This document shows positions 1-12,971 of a DNA stretch of 64,000 nt, piece by piece. This DNA comes from Liquidambar formosana. Its lineage: Eukaryota; Streptophyta; Magnoliopsida; Saxifragales; Altingiaceae. The notes beneath the pieces were generated by a model. It saw only the letters and a list, made by a program, of their open reading frames with translations, made no database searches and was not told the DNA's origin. The DNA lies in NCBI GenBank assembly GCA_039720395.1, contig CM077833.1, forward strand, positions 29,906,271 to 29,970,270, written 5' to 3'. Within the stretch, counting starts at the first letter, position 1. Each line of letters begins with the position of its first letter. The position numbers were made by a program, and so were the translations under genes.

Positions 1-801
1 TTTAATTATCAGATACACAAGTTTACAGGTGATTTTTATATCACACAAATATTAGTTTGAATTAGAGTCTCCCTAAATCTTTTGCTTTAAAATGAGAACC
101 CTTCATCCACAGAACTTCAATTTTAAAGAGTGCTAAAATGAAGAGTTTTGCATTTTGAAATTATATGATAATTGTTGGAGCCTTAATTCAAAGGCTTATC
201 TTTCAATCTATTTTTTATTTTTATTTTTTATTTAATTTGCCAAATTATAAAAGAATGTACACGTGAAGTTGAAATAAAGACCTCTATAAACTTTATATCC
301 AAATTAAGACAAGACGTATCATTAGGCCTAAGAACCATTAGCGGCTTACCTTAATGCATGTGTATAATGTGATGAAATGATACCATGAATTGAGCTCTAC
401 TGATGCTTTGTACAATTATTCACCAAGTTTCTCAGGAAGCGTAGAATTTTTCATTTTTAATTAAGATAAGTTATACAGATGGGGCCTCAACAGTAATAAT
501 GGACTCTCTAATGGTACTTTATATTTTTGGTATTATCTTTGTTGGCTCCTCTCTCTCTCTCTCTCTGTGTAATAATATATATATATATATATATAAATTG
601 GCTGGGACAATAATACCTCACATTTGGGTATACTTATCACGACACGAGACTAACAGGTAGTGGAAAAGTCTACATCTCGGCTTCGCATGTGGAATTTAGG
701 TGAAAGTCCCATCCAATTTGGGTCCAAAAACTTTGTTTGGAATTTTTTTTTTCTAAAACATGACATAAACTCTATTATGTGTTCGATTTTTTTTTTTTTT
801 T

Positions 802-946
802 GGTGGGTTAAAATTTACACCATTTTTTGCTAAATCTAAACCATTTTGTGCTAAATCTACATCCCATAATTAATGATGAAAGATGTGTGAAAATAAAGTA
901 TAAGGGGTGTCAATTTAGCAAAAAATGGTGTGAATTTAGACCCACC
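802..946. mobile_element. MITE, about 145 bp with about 35-bp TIRs
   Basis: The left end begins GGTGGGTTAAAATTTACACC and the reverse complement of the right end begins GGTGGGTCTAAATTCACACC. Both continue into a shared ATTTTTTGCTAAAT stretch. The element sits between two T-runs, so a target duplication cannot be resolved. It has no coding capacity. This is a miniature inverted-repeat element of unassigned superfamily. Confidence 0.6.
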
Positions 947-1390
947 TTTTTTTTTTTTTTTTGGGAGAATTTCAAGTTGGATGGAAAATAATTACAATTC
1001 AATATAAATTACTACTAATTTTTTAATAAATAACTATTAACTTAATAAAAAATGACGACTATTGTATTTATTTTCCAATAACCTAATCAATCTAAAATTC
1101 TATTCTTCTTTTTTTATTATTTAAATAATGATACTGAAAAAAAGGGATTTCTATGTTGGAGCCACCCGTGTTACCACGTGTGATTTTCAGACTGTCAATA
1201 TTAAAGTATATGCGTGAGTCCTCATAATATGGATAAGTAAGTGTTTGTTTAAGATTAAAAATTTGCCGGGGTTTGATCCCATGTTGACCGTAAAGTCACA
1301 AACTCTATTCCTCCTCCTCTCTTCTTCTCCTTTTTGTTTTTTCTTTGTTTTTTTTTTTTTTTTTTTTTTAGCGGCGGAGATTTGTTTTGT

Positions 1391-1746
1391 TAAGGCCTTG
1401 TTCACTTAAGTTATGTTTGTTATGAGAGAACGAAGGGGGAAATGAAATGGTGATTTTATTTTTCAAAAAATAATGAGTATTTGGTTGCACAAAGAAATGG
1501 AATGGTTATTCATTTGTGGGGGTCTATTTCCTCCAATAAGAAAATAGTCATTCGTTTCCAAATCAAAATGAATAATTATTCATACCTTTCAATGAGTAAA
1601 AATCATCACAAATCGGTCCCACTTATGATTTTTGATTCTATTCTCACTTCTTACCAAACATTGGGATAAAATGTCCATTCTCATTCTCATTCTTATTCTT
1701 ATTCTCATTTTTATTTCATTTCATTCTTTCAAATCAAATGAGCCTT
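1391..1746. mobile_element. Possible Tourist-like foldback element
   Basis: The left end (TAAGGCCTTGTTCACTT) and the right end (AAATCAAATGAGCCTTA) are loosely inverted. The interior holds AATGAAATGG-type and CATTTCATT-type blocks in inverted order. It resembles the better-preserved TAA-flanked elements at 21.9 and 47.4 kb. Divergence makes the boundaries approximate. Confidence 0.35.
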
Positions 1747-4700
1747 AGCTTGCACATGTCGGAATATTTGGCCATGGCAAAAGAACGCTACTTTTGACCC
1801 AAAGCTTATTTTCCTTGTGATTTTTGAAAATGAAACAAAGATATCAAGTTGCATCCATCTAAATCTTGTCACACGCTTTCAGTACATTTTCTGTTAATTA
1901 AAAAAAATGTTTTTAACTTGAGATAAAGTCAAATTCTTTGTATCTAGATTCCTCCAGTTACCTTTCAAACATTAAAGCCAGTGCCGCCCATGTTCACAGC
2001 ATGTCTGGATTTGCAATTTAAATTTTTAATTCAAATTTATTTGTCTAATTGATGTGACAATTTCATTAATGAATTAAAAATTTTATTAAACTAAAATTAT
2101 CATTAATGGATTACCATGAAGGCTCCCACATTTTAGCTTTTAGCTTTTTCCTTATTAAAATCTATCTCTAATACAATCACCCTAAATCAAACTAATTTGT
2201 TTAGGGAGACATTATTGAGTATTGACACTCCCATCAAAACTTCTTAACTTCTCGCACTTCCATCGCTCTCGATCTCACTTGAAGTGTACTGTTGGAGGCA
2301 TTATCTCCCTATGGTTTTTATTTTTTACTTTTTATTTTTTAATAATAATAAAAAATATTGCAAGAACCGTGCATGATCCATCATTAGTCTTAGGTAACCC
2401 CGGCCATATCACAAGCCAAAAATAAAAAAAAAATAAAAATAAAATTAAAAAAGGGTGGGGGGTAAGAAATTATACTCAGGTGGGCTGTCTGGTAGGTCAG
2501 CGTTGATAACCTTTAAGCTGCTATATATAGCTAAGGTAGCCAGTACTTAAAAAAAGTGGCTCCGCTGGGGCTCTAGGACACTTGGTTTTGAAACTGTTTT
2601 TCATTGATTGACCTAACCTATCAGACTTGGCTCCTCTACTAACCATCGCCATATCACCATCGCTTGAGTGCTGATTGTGACTAACCATTTCATGTGTCTA
2701 ATTATTAGCTCTAATGGCGCCGAGATTCAAGCATCTATGTGGTTTTGGAACTTGATATTTTCTTTATCTCGAAACTCCAACCTACCTCAACAACATGCAG
2801 TTTTTTTGTTATACCCACATCTCTCATGTAAAGCCAAAATTAAGATTTTTTGCAAATTTCATATTTTTATTGGGCAGGACATGTTATTAGATTTAAAGGC
2901 CATAATAGTTGATGTGAATGTAACAAACCTAAGTTGTGCTCAATTATGTAAAGTAAGAACTTCGTGACGAGAATCATGAAGAAGATATGTAACTAATCAT
3001 GTATAGAATAACGTTACTTTCACATTTTTTTTTTTTTTTTTTGGGCTTATTTTTAAGACAAAAAAGAACCTCACTGATTCCTCTCCACGTTAAGCCAGTA
3101 AAGCAATAGGACTATAGGAGTATCCGATGCAATTCAACAGAGACCAAGGAAAATGAAAAAAAAAAAAAAAAAAAGAAAAAAAAAGAAGGAGGTTCCAGCA
3201 CCAATGCTGGTAACTATAGATGTATTTCAGCAATGAGTGAAGAGTAAATAGGAGTATAGGAGTCACGTGAAGTCACGGTGGCAATACGGTACCCCGGCAG
3301 TACGTTGTAGAATATACATTCCCTCATATGGATGCCAGTGCAAAACCCACTCTAGTCAATTTGGAGGGAAGACTTCAGAGTGTGAGTCTACTTTAGTTGT
3401 TAGTAAAGGGTTCGAGTGTTGGTCACTTTCAGCCATCAACTCGGCTATTCACTGATGTTAACTGCTGCATATATAGTCATAACATATTTTAAGAGATGTC
3501 TTCCGAACCATGACAACGGTAAGGTAATTACCGTATTAATATAATTTATATCAGTCTTTATATTAAAGGTTGTATCTCAGTGCATCAATAGGTAATTGGA
3601 TACATTGGATCAGAGATAAACTTCGAATGCATAGCACTAATATAAATTATATCAACATGTGCTCACTTGACTACAATTGTATTCATATATATTCTTATCA
3701 AATCTTAATTATCACATTAGATTCGGATCATATCAAAATCCGATCCATTGATAGCTCTACCCTTAGTGCTTATTGAACTAGTGCTTCGTTAGACCAACCC
3801 CAGCCTAGCATTACTTCCACCTCGGTGCACACAAAGGGGAGACACTAACCGGCCCGTGGTCCTGCCCATTTAGTGAACACCTTTCTTTCGAATTGTCCAC
3901 AAGTTTTTGGCCTCTTTAAAGAGGAGCCACCTCTAAAATAAAGTGCCAACTGAATTAGAATGTCATAAGTAAAGTGCAGGCTCTTATCATTTCTCACGTA
4001 GCTCTCCAAAATATGTCTAACCACATGCACACAATATGGGACGTGACCACTACCCCAAATATGGAAAAATATATATGTTGTTGTCTTTTATTTTTAGGTC
4101 AGAAATATGTTCACATGTCACAATACGTATGTACTACTCAGCTTCAATCACTACTAGAAAAGCAGGAAAAACTTGGCATAGGGATGAGATGAGATGGTCC
4201 CCCCCACACTCCCAATGGTGATATCATATAGGGGTGGGTCCAGTTAGAAGTTAGGTGTGGGTACCACTGGCCTTGCATGTGCTCGACATCATGAACCCTT
4301 TCCATTTCATAGACTGAAATTTACAGACCATATGGGTTTCCCTTTGGGTAGTATTATTGGTGTGTTGTTCGTTCACATTGTCTTTATGCTTCAAGAAAGG
4401 TACACAGGTCTCCTCACCACGTGCCTACTACCACTTTTGACATCCTAATAAGCCCCCTTTTTTCCCTTTTATTCTTATTTTATTTTATTTTAGGGTTGGG
4501 GAGGAATGGGTCCTCAAGACCCTTTTAGGAGAAGCTTAGGTTCTCTTAACTAGACGCCAGGAATTAGGGGACAACTGCAGTTGTGGTGATGGTAAAGGCG
4601 TTAAAAGTGTCTTAACTCTTTAAGTGCAATTTGATGTTAGGATGCTTCTGGGAAAAATCCATCAGTGCAGGAACCAAAAGCAGCCAAACTAAGTCCTTAA

Positions 4701-5125
4701 AGCTTCTTCAAGTTTTCCCACTTTTTTAAATAATTATAAAGTTTCACCAGAAAAGAAATTGTTGTGGGCCTTAGCCTTAATAGTTCAAATTCAGGATGAG
4801 ATGTATGCTTATAAGACTGGAAATAACACAAAAGGTAAGAAAAACCAATATGGAGAATGACAAACTGCCACATTTACATTTTTGCTAGGTACAAATTCTA
4901 ATATGAATTTTAACTAGTGAAGATGTCTCTAGACTAGGTTATATATAAAGCTTTAATTGCATCGTACCAAAGGCGAAGGTTCAAAATCCGTTCTAATGCT
5001 AACCAATTAATATTTAACAACTAAACAATTGCCCAGCCAACTGAGGAAAAACCACCGGCGTATTGACAACAACAGTTCAAAAAGCCCCCTTGGCCCCTAT
5101 AATGAAAACTTCTATCCAAAGAACC

Positions 5126-5750
5126 GGATCTGGATTTGGTGCAGTGGTACCCTTTTTACTGCACCGTGCAGTAGCCACTACGATGGTGACACATGGCCAT
5201 AAGGGGGTATGGACGGCTGAGGTTTTAAACAGCACATTGGGTGGTCGTTTTAAGGGGGAAAGGTTGGAAGACTGACGGCGTTAACATCATAATCAAAAGA
5301 GTTCACAACAAGGATTCTCTTTGTGGGTGATGTCACCGGTGAAATCACTTTATTGTCGCCGGAGAAAACCCTTAGCTGTCGCCGGAGAAAACCTCTATTG
5401 TCACAGCCGTCAGGCGACAGTGTTCCATCACCGGAGGCTATTGTCTCTACTACTGTCACCTGCTTGCCTTCACCTGATTCAAGCAGCCGAAATCACCAGG
5501 ATCTCCGACGATGACGAGGTTCCATGGCTGGATTTTGGTGTTACAAAGGGCCAAATCAAATTGAAAGATGAAGAAGTCACGAACCAGATCTGAGTTTAAT
5601 TAGCCATGGAGTTTGATCAAACCACTTGATCAAAGCCACGGTTAGATTTGTGCTTTTTTTCCCAGATCTGGTGCATAGCCATGGCTCTCTTTATAAAAAT
5701 AAAAAAAAATAAAAAAAACGAAGAAAGAGGATTACTGAGAAGATATATAT

Positions 5751-5787
<37 letters not shown>

Positions 5788-5907
5788 TTTTTTAATGCAT
5801 TGGAATTCATTAGATTTGTGCTTTTTTTCCCAGATCTGGTGCATAACCATGGCTCTCTTTTGAAAAAAATTAAAAAAAAAAAACGAAGAAAGAGGATTAC
5901 TGAGAAG

Positions 5908-5944
<37 letters not shown>

Positions 5945-6697
5945 AAAACCAATATATATATATATATTTATATTTTTTCCCCCCTCAGATCCGGTGCATA
6001 ACCATGGCTCTCTTTTTTTTATTTTTTTTTAAAAAAAAAAAAGCACGAAGGAGGATTACTGAGAAGATATATATTATATATATGTGTGTGTGTGTGTTTA
6101 ATGCATTGGAATTCTCATTAATGCTCCCTTTAATTGCTGAGAAGATGTAGAAAAAGTGAAAAGTTGGAACTATATTACTGGTTGGGATTTTAAATAACTA
6201 TTGTTATGAGGAGATGGTGGCTGGCGTGAGGGTGGGTTGCAGAGGTAGGAGAAGATGCCAGCATATCCAACCAAAAGGGGGATCCCAGAGAAAGGGCCAA
6301 ATCCAGATTTGCAATTTTTTTTTCTCCAAATTACCTTGTTCATGCTTCATGCCCCTCGCCGGGAAAAAATGTATCTGTTGGTTGGAGATGCTCCCATGTT
6401 CAGAGAAGGGTTTAATCCAAGGCTTGGAGATGCCGGAGTTGGGTATCGCCTGAGAAGATGACCGGAACCTCGAAGCTCGTCGCCGATAACAACCATTGCA
6501 GGCCAAAACGCCGGTCGCCGAGAGAGAGAGGTTAACGCCCGTCGGGAATTGACGTTCAAACATTTGGACCTTAAACCCCTGCCTTTTGCTGCGTTTTGGA
6601 CTTCAGCCGTCTATCCCACTTTATAGCCACGTGTCATCATCGCAGCGATTACTGCATGGTGCAGTAAAAAGGGTGCTACTGCACCAAATCCGGATCC
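5126..6697. mobile_element. Non-autonomous Mutator-like element (MULE), perfect 9-bp TSD
   Basis: The two ends are inverted copies about 97 bp long (5126-5222 and 6601-6697). They start GGATCTGGATTTGGTGCAGT on the left and, read inward from the right, GGATCCGGATTTGGTGCAGT. The flanks carry an identical 9-bp direct repeat, CAAAGAACC, at 5117-5125 and 6698-6706. Long TIRs with a 9-bp duplication are diagnostic of Mutator-like elements. No transposase is present. The interior has a CCGG-rich stretch (about 5320-5520) and a GC-richer block (about 6204-6560) that could be captured host sequence (Pack-MULE), plus a tandemly repeated middle. The perfect duplication suggests a fairly recent insertion. 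It lies 1.25 kb beyond the stop codon of the coatomer gene. Confidence 0.85.
5643..6115. repeat. Three tandem units of about 150-168 bp inside the MULE
   Basis: Each unit contains CAGATCTGGTGCAT or its variant CAGATCCGGTGCAT, CCATGGCTCTCTTT, an A-rich run, GAGGATTACTGAGAAG and a TA/TG microsatellite. Copies one and two start 168 bp apart (5643 and 5811); the third is more diverged (about 5970-6115). The units generate the low-complexity open frames seen on both strands here, which are not genes. Confidence 0.75.
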
Positions 6698-6706
6698 CAA
6701 AGAACC

Positions 6707-7950
6707 CAGCCCTTCGTGTTTTTGTTTTTTTTTTGATAAGCAAACCCAGCCCTTCGTATTTAGTAGTACGTGCTGTAAGTTACTTCTTATTATTATTTTT
6801 TTTTCATTGTTTTTTTCTTTTAATGGACATTGATTCTTCACCAAATTTTTCAACGATGACCACTGTAAGGAAGTAGAAATAGTACAGTGACATTCTCTGG
6901 TTGAAGAGAGAATGTCATGATACACTGACATTCTCTGGGTAAAACCCAACTTGCAAGAAACGCTGCGGGAGCCCCCCCCTGGCCATTGGATCAGGAAGGG
7001 GAAGGGGTGAGGTGAAGTAGGAAAAGATCAAGGGTTCAAATGTCATGATATTATTATATGTACCAAAAATATAAAATGGCCGTAAGTACTGAGGAGTGGG
7101 CTACAAACAGAACAAAGCATGGCGTACTTTCCCTCGGGCCAGGGACGAGATGGAATCGTATTGTTTCAAGCCCTTAAGAAACCCCATGGGTCCAGCAGAG
7201 TTATGATACTGCAATATAATGCAGAAATATTACAATTCAATGGTATTATTATTAATTATCATTAATAGTTAATTTATTTTTTTTGACAATTGATAGAACC
7301 TACCCTTGTCCTTAATAAGCCTCTTTTAGCGCAAAGAATTTCAGCTTCTCAAAGCAATGCAAAACCAAAGCATGAAAAAAAATGCTCTATTACTGCCAAT
7401 CAATTGAAATTCAAAACTCAAGCAACTCAGTGAAAGCATTGTATAGTAGTGCTAGTTCATAACAGATCAAAATGATTCTTGAACTGGCTCACAACGGTTT
7501 TACAAAACTTCCCGAATTCATAATCGTACTTTCACATACATATAAAATAAGACAAGCATGGAAGGATTTCAGTTTCTTGAAGAAAAACAAGATAATACAA
7601 AGTTCTATAACTATCAACCATCTGACATTTCAAACTCAACCAACCTAGTGAAAGCACTGAATTTGCCTCCTTCAACTAATACCACCAATTCTCATAAATC
7701 ACAACAAATACCTTAAGCCAAACTTCTCAAGTATTTTATTAAGGTGAATATCATAATCATAAAAATTAAAATGCAGGGACAGAAAGTGATAGTGAATAAT
7801 GGCAGTAAAAATAACAGTAAAAATAAAACAGAAATACAACCTGATGGAACTCAACTCTTTGTTTAAAGATCCTACCTTTTCTGGCAGCTGAAACAACTAG
7901 CAAAACCAACGCTACTGCAGAAATTTGAAAATTGCTCCAGAGCAGCTAAA
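6707..7950. other. Spacer and 3' flank of the coatomer gene
   Basis: No conserved protein is visible. About 6966-7076 may hold a SINE-like sequence. The segment nearest 7951 is the 3' untranslated region of the minus-strand coatomer gene; no clear polyadenylation signal can be singled out. Confidence 0.5.
6966..7076 (+). mobile_element. Possible SINE copy
   Basis: A GGGGTGAGGTG block is followed by CAAGGGTTCAAATGTC (B-box-like GGTTCAAAT) and TGTACCAAAAATA. The same order of motifs occurs on the minus strand at about 14714-14830 (AGATTCGAATCCC, then TGTACCC and an A-run). Two similar units suggest a short retroposon family. No target duplication was resolved. Confidence 0.3.
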
Positions 7951-10900
7951 TCATCTTATCTGGGATGGAGAACAGAGCAACCCAGATGCATCTGACCCCA
8001 CCACCGCTAGATCACAAACAGTACAAAGCTGCCCTTCCTGGGCTGGAACAAACCGTGAACTACAGTAAGGGCATGATACATCCTTCTGTCCCCTGTATAT
8101 AGGCACATATGTTGCTCCACAAACAACAAATGGATTTCTAAAATCATAATTCAGCTGGGATGCATCTTTCATATTCCTCTCCGCAGCCTGCAGGACTTGC
8201 CGAGCTGTTTTTGCTTGGTTTTCAATGGTGGGATTGGTCTCCAACAGTCGCCTGGCAAAGTTAGCTGCTGTGTTAAGATTACCTGCCTTATAGCAGACTG
8301 TCATGGCATTCAACAGTGCAAGCCTCAAGTGAGGCATCTGCAGGTTACAGTGGGTAAAGTATGCGGCTAGCTCCTGCTGCCGAACTAGATTGTCCTTTAT
8401 TTCCCTCCTCTTAAGTTCCATCTGCAAACCCAGGACATACTCTTTTACGATGATAATCAATTCCTTAACCTCATCTACCTCTCTCCTTGAATCAACCACA
8501 ATCAAAGGAATGGTATGAAGAATACTGAGAAAAAGCCGCAAAGCCTCCGTAAACTTCCCAGTAGTTGTGGCCTTGTAACCTGCCTTAAGCTTCTCTTCCA
8601 ACAGAGAGAATTTGAACACAAGTGCGGGCGGCCCCCTAACATTAGGGCTTGCTGAATCGCTCCAACCCCTCTCCACGCCCAATGAGATTACTGGAGCTGA
8701 AGAAAAGGCGCGCAGATAAGTATGGCTGCCCATGTTTAGTTCCAAAAACACCTGGTCTCAAGGGAGTGAAGTTCCTTATACCCAACTGTCGGCTCAACAA
8801 ACGCATTGCGGTATCAAAGTTGCCAGCTGCTGCATGCTCAGCAGCAAGAGATGACTTTTGGACCCAGATTTGACTTATCGGCATACCAGGAGTTGGTGCA
8901 ACGAATACCGAAGAACGAGCATTGCTAGAAGTCTTTGGAGTATCAATCTCAGGTGGAAGATCAAGATCCTCAAGATCCCATCCTCCCTCCCCATTTTCTT
9001 CATGCACTTCCTCATCCTCTAGCACCACACTAATGTCTCCATTCTGCAGGTTTTCTACGTCGACAATATCCAAATCCTCACCCCAGTCAGCATCGGCAGC
9101 CTCTTCATCTTCTTCCTGTCCATTCCTGCCCACATTCTCAAGACCACCCTCAAATATTCCTCTCATGACCCTCAACAAGGGCCAATCTCCACCACAGTAC
9201 GATGGGGCTAGGGGGCATCAATAGAGATGGTGATTTTCCCTCAGGCAAAGAAGGAACATTATCTCCCAGTTCAGCAGCTAGACGTTCAGCAACATCATGA
9301 AGCCCATGCACTGAGGCTGTAATGTAAGCAAGGGGCAAATGGCCAGAGTTCTCCAAGATCTTAATGCGCTCCTGGACATCACCCAGGTAAAGGGCATTGT
9401 GGAACTGACCCATAACATCATTCTTGACTTCAGCAATTTTCAGCATTGTTGACAGTTTATCCAGATTCCCTGTTACAAGATAGAGGAAGGACAACCTCTC
9501 CAAGTTCTTTGTCCTCTGGTATGCAGTATTCAACAATGCTTGCATTACCCTGACGAAGGGCCTCCACTCCCAACCTATACCAGAGATCTTTCTTGTCAAT
9601 TTCCTTAGCGGAAGCAACAGCAATCTGAATGTTACCACACTCTAATGCCAAGTTGAACCGAGTCCTCTCATCCTTCACGAAATGGAGAGCAACCTCTGGG
9701 AAACCTTTCTGCTGGAGATAAGCAATCATGGCCTGCCCACAGAGCTCTGAGCTCCTGATCATGCTCATAACTTGGTCGTATCTCTTCTTCAGAAGGGACA
9801 GCTTGAAAACATATTCAGTTGCATCGATTGCAATGGCACGGTTTTTCCCCTCCCGGTCCAAGCAATAGATGGTGTTTCCAGATACTTTCGTGATGTATAC
9901 CGGCACATCAAGGGTCCTGATGATTCCACTGTCCCCATTAGGCAGGCAGTATTTGATGTGAGTCAGGGTGGTATATATGAAGACGCCATTGTCATCCCAG
10001 GCTCCACTCTTTACTCGGATTGTCTCATGAAGTGTGCATCGGTGCACAAGCTTCTTATCAGCTATAATAATAGAATGTTTGCTCAGCAAAGCAACACTCT
10101 CCATGTCACTTGACCAAACAACATATCTAACAAAAGAAGTTTGAAGTTCACCAAGAACAAGCCTCTGCTGGAGGTCAAAGATAACTACTCTATCCTCTGC
10201 CCTGCACAACAAGTTTCCTGTTCCAGCATAGAATATTGCATCAACAACAACAGGAAGAGGACTCTTCTTGACCGTCTCGTTTTTAAGGTTCTTGATTAAC
10301 GCTTGATTGCTGCTCTTTTCTAGCACCGCAAACCTATTTCGAGCCACAAATACTGCTGATCCTCCAATACCTCTTTTTGCCTCCTGAACTGTATCACCCC
10401 TACCAATGCTGTCTTTAGGTACAATAAAGAGCTCATAAGATCCCCCATCGATGTCTGAACAAATCAAAACAGCATTTTCTGTAGGACTATAAGAAAGAGT
10501 TCTTGGGCCTTGATTCAAGCTGGTAGAACCAGGCCTTCGGATTGGGATCACTTGAATGTCTTTCTGGGTTGAGTACTCATAAAAGCGCAGAAAACGGTCT
10601 TTGACGTAGTACAAAGAATCACCACTCACTGAAAAAGCAGGACGCTCTCTCTCCAACTTGAATACAATCATACCGCTATCATGACCAGCTGCCAGAAGGT
10701 TCATCTCAGGATGTGACGTAAGAATCCAGAACCTATCGTGCTCCCTGCGAAAAGTCTGAACACCAGTCCGCTTTGTTGCATCCCAGACACGAATACTTTT
10801 ATCCTCTGAATTGGAAACTATAACATCCTGCCTAGCATGGAACAAAACACAGGACACATTATTCATGTGCCCTCTCAATGTGTCTACTTCCCAAGCCTTT

Positions 10901-12948
10901 GTATCTGGGAAGACAAAAGAAAAAGGGCAGGTTAGTCGGACTCCATTGGTTAATTTCATGCTACAAGTTCTAAAAGCACAGAAAGACTAATACAAAGTGA
11001 AGGGACAGGTGAAACTGACGCCCATTTTCTTTCTGTGGCAATTCTCTCCTAAAAGAAAGTTCACATTTCAGGTTGCTACCTCATCAAGCCTAACCTACAA
11101 TTGATTTGATTGGTAGCTTAATATTTTGTCAGCGGCAATTATTCAAAACAAACCATAATAAAAATTCTCCTAAAGATCAAATGAAGCTGTTTTCCCCATT
11201 TTTTACTTTGCGTCCTGCAAAGAGAAGCACATGCATAATCATAATTGTTGTTTGTTAAAATTAATCTTGCATTATGTGACCCTGCAAGGAGAAGCACATG
11301 CATAATCATAATTGTTGTTGATTAAAATTGATCTTGCAATATGTGATTTCTCCAGAAAATGTATCTATTGGAAACAAACAGAGCTCAAAAGGACCAAAAA
11401 AAAAAAAAAAAAAAAAAAAAAAGATCTTCACAGACATACCATTCATTCGCCAAAGTTTCACTTGGCGATCATCTGCTCCTGAGACAATAAGAGGAAGAGT
11501 GGGATGGAATGAAGCCCAGTTGACTCCCCGATCATGACCCTCCAAGACATACTTGACAACGGCATCAACCCCACCGAAAAAATCTGTGTTCATCTGACTC
11601 AAACGCAGGATGTCATCTGCAGGGGCAACTGTTTTCTTCTTAAGGGAACCAATATCCCAAACACGAACAGTCTGATCCAAGGAGGCGGACACGACCAGAT
11701 CCTCCTTTGGATGGAATAAGGCACACATGACGTAATGGTTGTGCCCAGTTAATACAGAAATACAAGTGCGTGACTGCCAGTTCCATATTCTTATAGTCTG
11801 GTCATCACTTGCACTAACGATCCAAGGAGACTCATGGTGAAATTGAACGGTACGGATGTAATCAAGGTGTCCAAGAAGGGTAAACAAACACCTATGCAAC
11901 TTGTAATTCCACACCTTGATCTTGTAATCATCTCCTGCCAAAAGGAAAAAAAAAAAAAAAAGAAAGGCAAAAGCAAAGATAATAACTACTACCTCCAGAG
12001 CCTCCCAAAAAACAAATGGATCATCAACAAATATTCCAAACATACACAAAACTTCATGATTTCAAATAGTTCTTTTGATAGAGTAAAGTGTGTTAGATTT
12101 TGATTGCCATAGGATCCCGCAAATCCAACAGCCTACAAAAAAGCTAAGTGAAAAAAAAAAAAAAAACTAACATAACAATGTGGCTGTTGGATCTTACATG
12201 ATCCGATGTCTTAACAATTGAGTAAAAATTTGTGCCCCATATTGAGTAAAAATTTGTGTCCCCTTATCCCAACCCTAGATCATGTATTAGAGAATGCATT
12301 GTCACCCAACTACCCAAATGACAAAACAAAGTTTACATATTTTGATCTCAACTTCCACATTCTTTCGATAAAATAATTTTTTTATTGAAATGGAGAAAAA
12401 TGCATAATGCCTGTACATGGGAAATATACACAGCCTAAGAGGCCGAGGAAAAAAAAAATCCAAAAAATCTATAGATGGACCCAAATGTTTACAGCAAAAT
12501 AATATTCTTGGCTCCACCCCTGCTTGTTCAACAGCCGAAGTGATATACAAAATTCCAATTCACATAACAAATTCCACAAATTCATGCAAGCAAACTACAG
12601 TGAAGTTCAAGCTAATAAAAGATCACACTGACAGGAATAAGAAGAGTCACAAGCCACAAAGCCGTAAACAAATACAAATGGCAAAATTATGAATGCAGGA
12701 AAAGCAAAAAAAATTTCAGATGAGTGGCCGAACACCATACCCCCAGAGACGAAAAGTGGCTGAGACTTGTGGAAATGGACGCCACGGACCGGTCCATCAT
12801 GCTCATCGAATCGATCAATAAGAGTCCCCACCCTGTAATCCCACAGCTGGATCACACCACTGTGAAGACTCGCCAAGATCCATGGCCTCTTACTGTGAAA
12901 ACTCAGTCCTTTCACCCTATTGCTCTTCGTCTCGAATTTCGTCAACAT
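7951..12948 (-). CDS. COPA: Coatomer subunit alpha (alpha-COP), with three +1 frameshifts
   Basis: Alpha-COP is the largest subunit of the COPI coat. Its N-terminal WD40 propeller reads dilysine signals of cargo moving from Golgi to ER, and its C-terminus binds epsilon-COP. Coding exons, in transcription order, are 12948-12741, 11934-11440 and 10904-7951, all with GT-AG junctions. The N-terminus starts [14 protein letters not shown] and WD repeats follow. The C-terminal domain contains CPYC and CTVC cysteine pairs and ends SPSQIR. An acidic linker lies at about 9000-9130. Summed exons give 3657 bases. Removing three extra bases, near 9525, 9197 and 8753, gives 1217 residues, the usual plant length. 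As written, the frame breaks at each of these points. The gene is therefore either a recent pseudogene or carries sequence errors. Identity is secure; functional status is not. Confidence 0.93.
11223..11347. repeat. 67-bp tandem duplication in coatomer intron 2
   Basis: AGAAGCACATGCATAATCAT recurs at 11223 and 11290, each followed by closely similar sequence ending ATGTGA. This is a direct duplication with a 67-bp period, inside the intron between the second and third coding exons. Confidence 0.8.
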
Positions 12949-12971
12949 CTTTCTCACTCAATTTTCAAAAC

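Larger units (their letters stand above)
1..5125. other. Gene-free AT-rich spacer
   Basis: No reading frame here looks like a conserved protein; the open frames are short and lie in simple sequence. It contains a CT/TA microsatellite (about 544-598), long poly-A/T runs (for example 1346-1370 and 3157-3185), a small terminal-inverted-repeat element at 802-946 and a weaker foldback at about 1391-1746. The rest holds nothing I can identify. Confidence 0.6.

Noticed and set aside
4149..4163. CACTACTAGAAAAGC, a CACTA-transposon-like terminus
   Set aside because: No matching inverted end, 3-bp duplication or subterminal repeats nearby; a single short match is expected by chance.
5617..6150. Overlapping open frames of 90-126 codons on both strands
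   Set aside because: They are translations of tandem TA/TG microsatellites and A-runs inside the MULE.
8649..9224. Plus-strand frames antisense to the coatomer gene
   Set aside because: They are shadows of the conserved minus-strand coding exon; no independent protein similarity.
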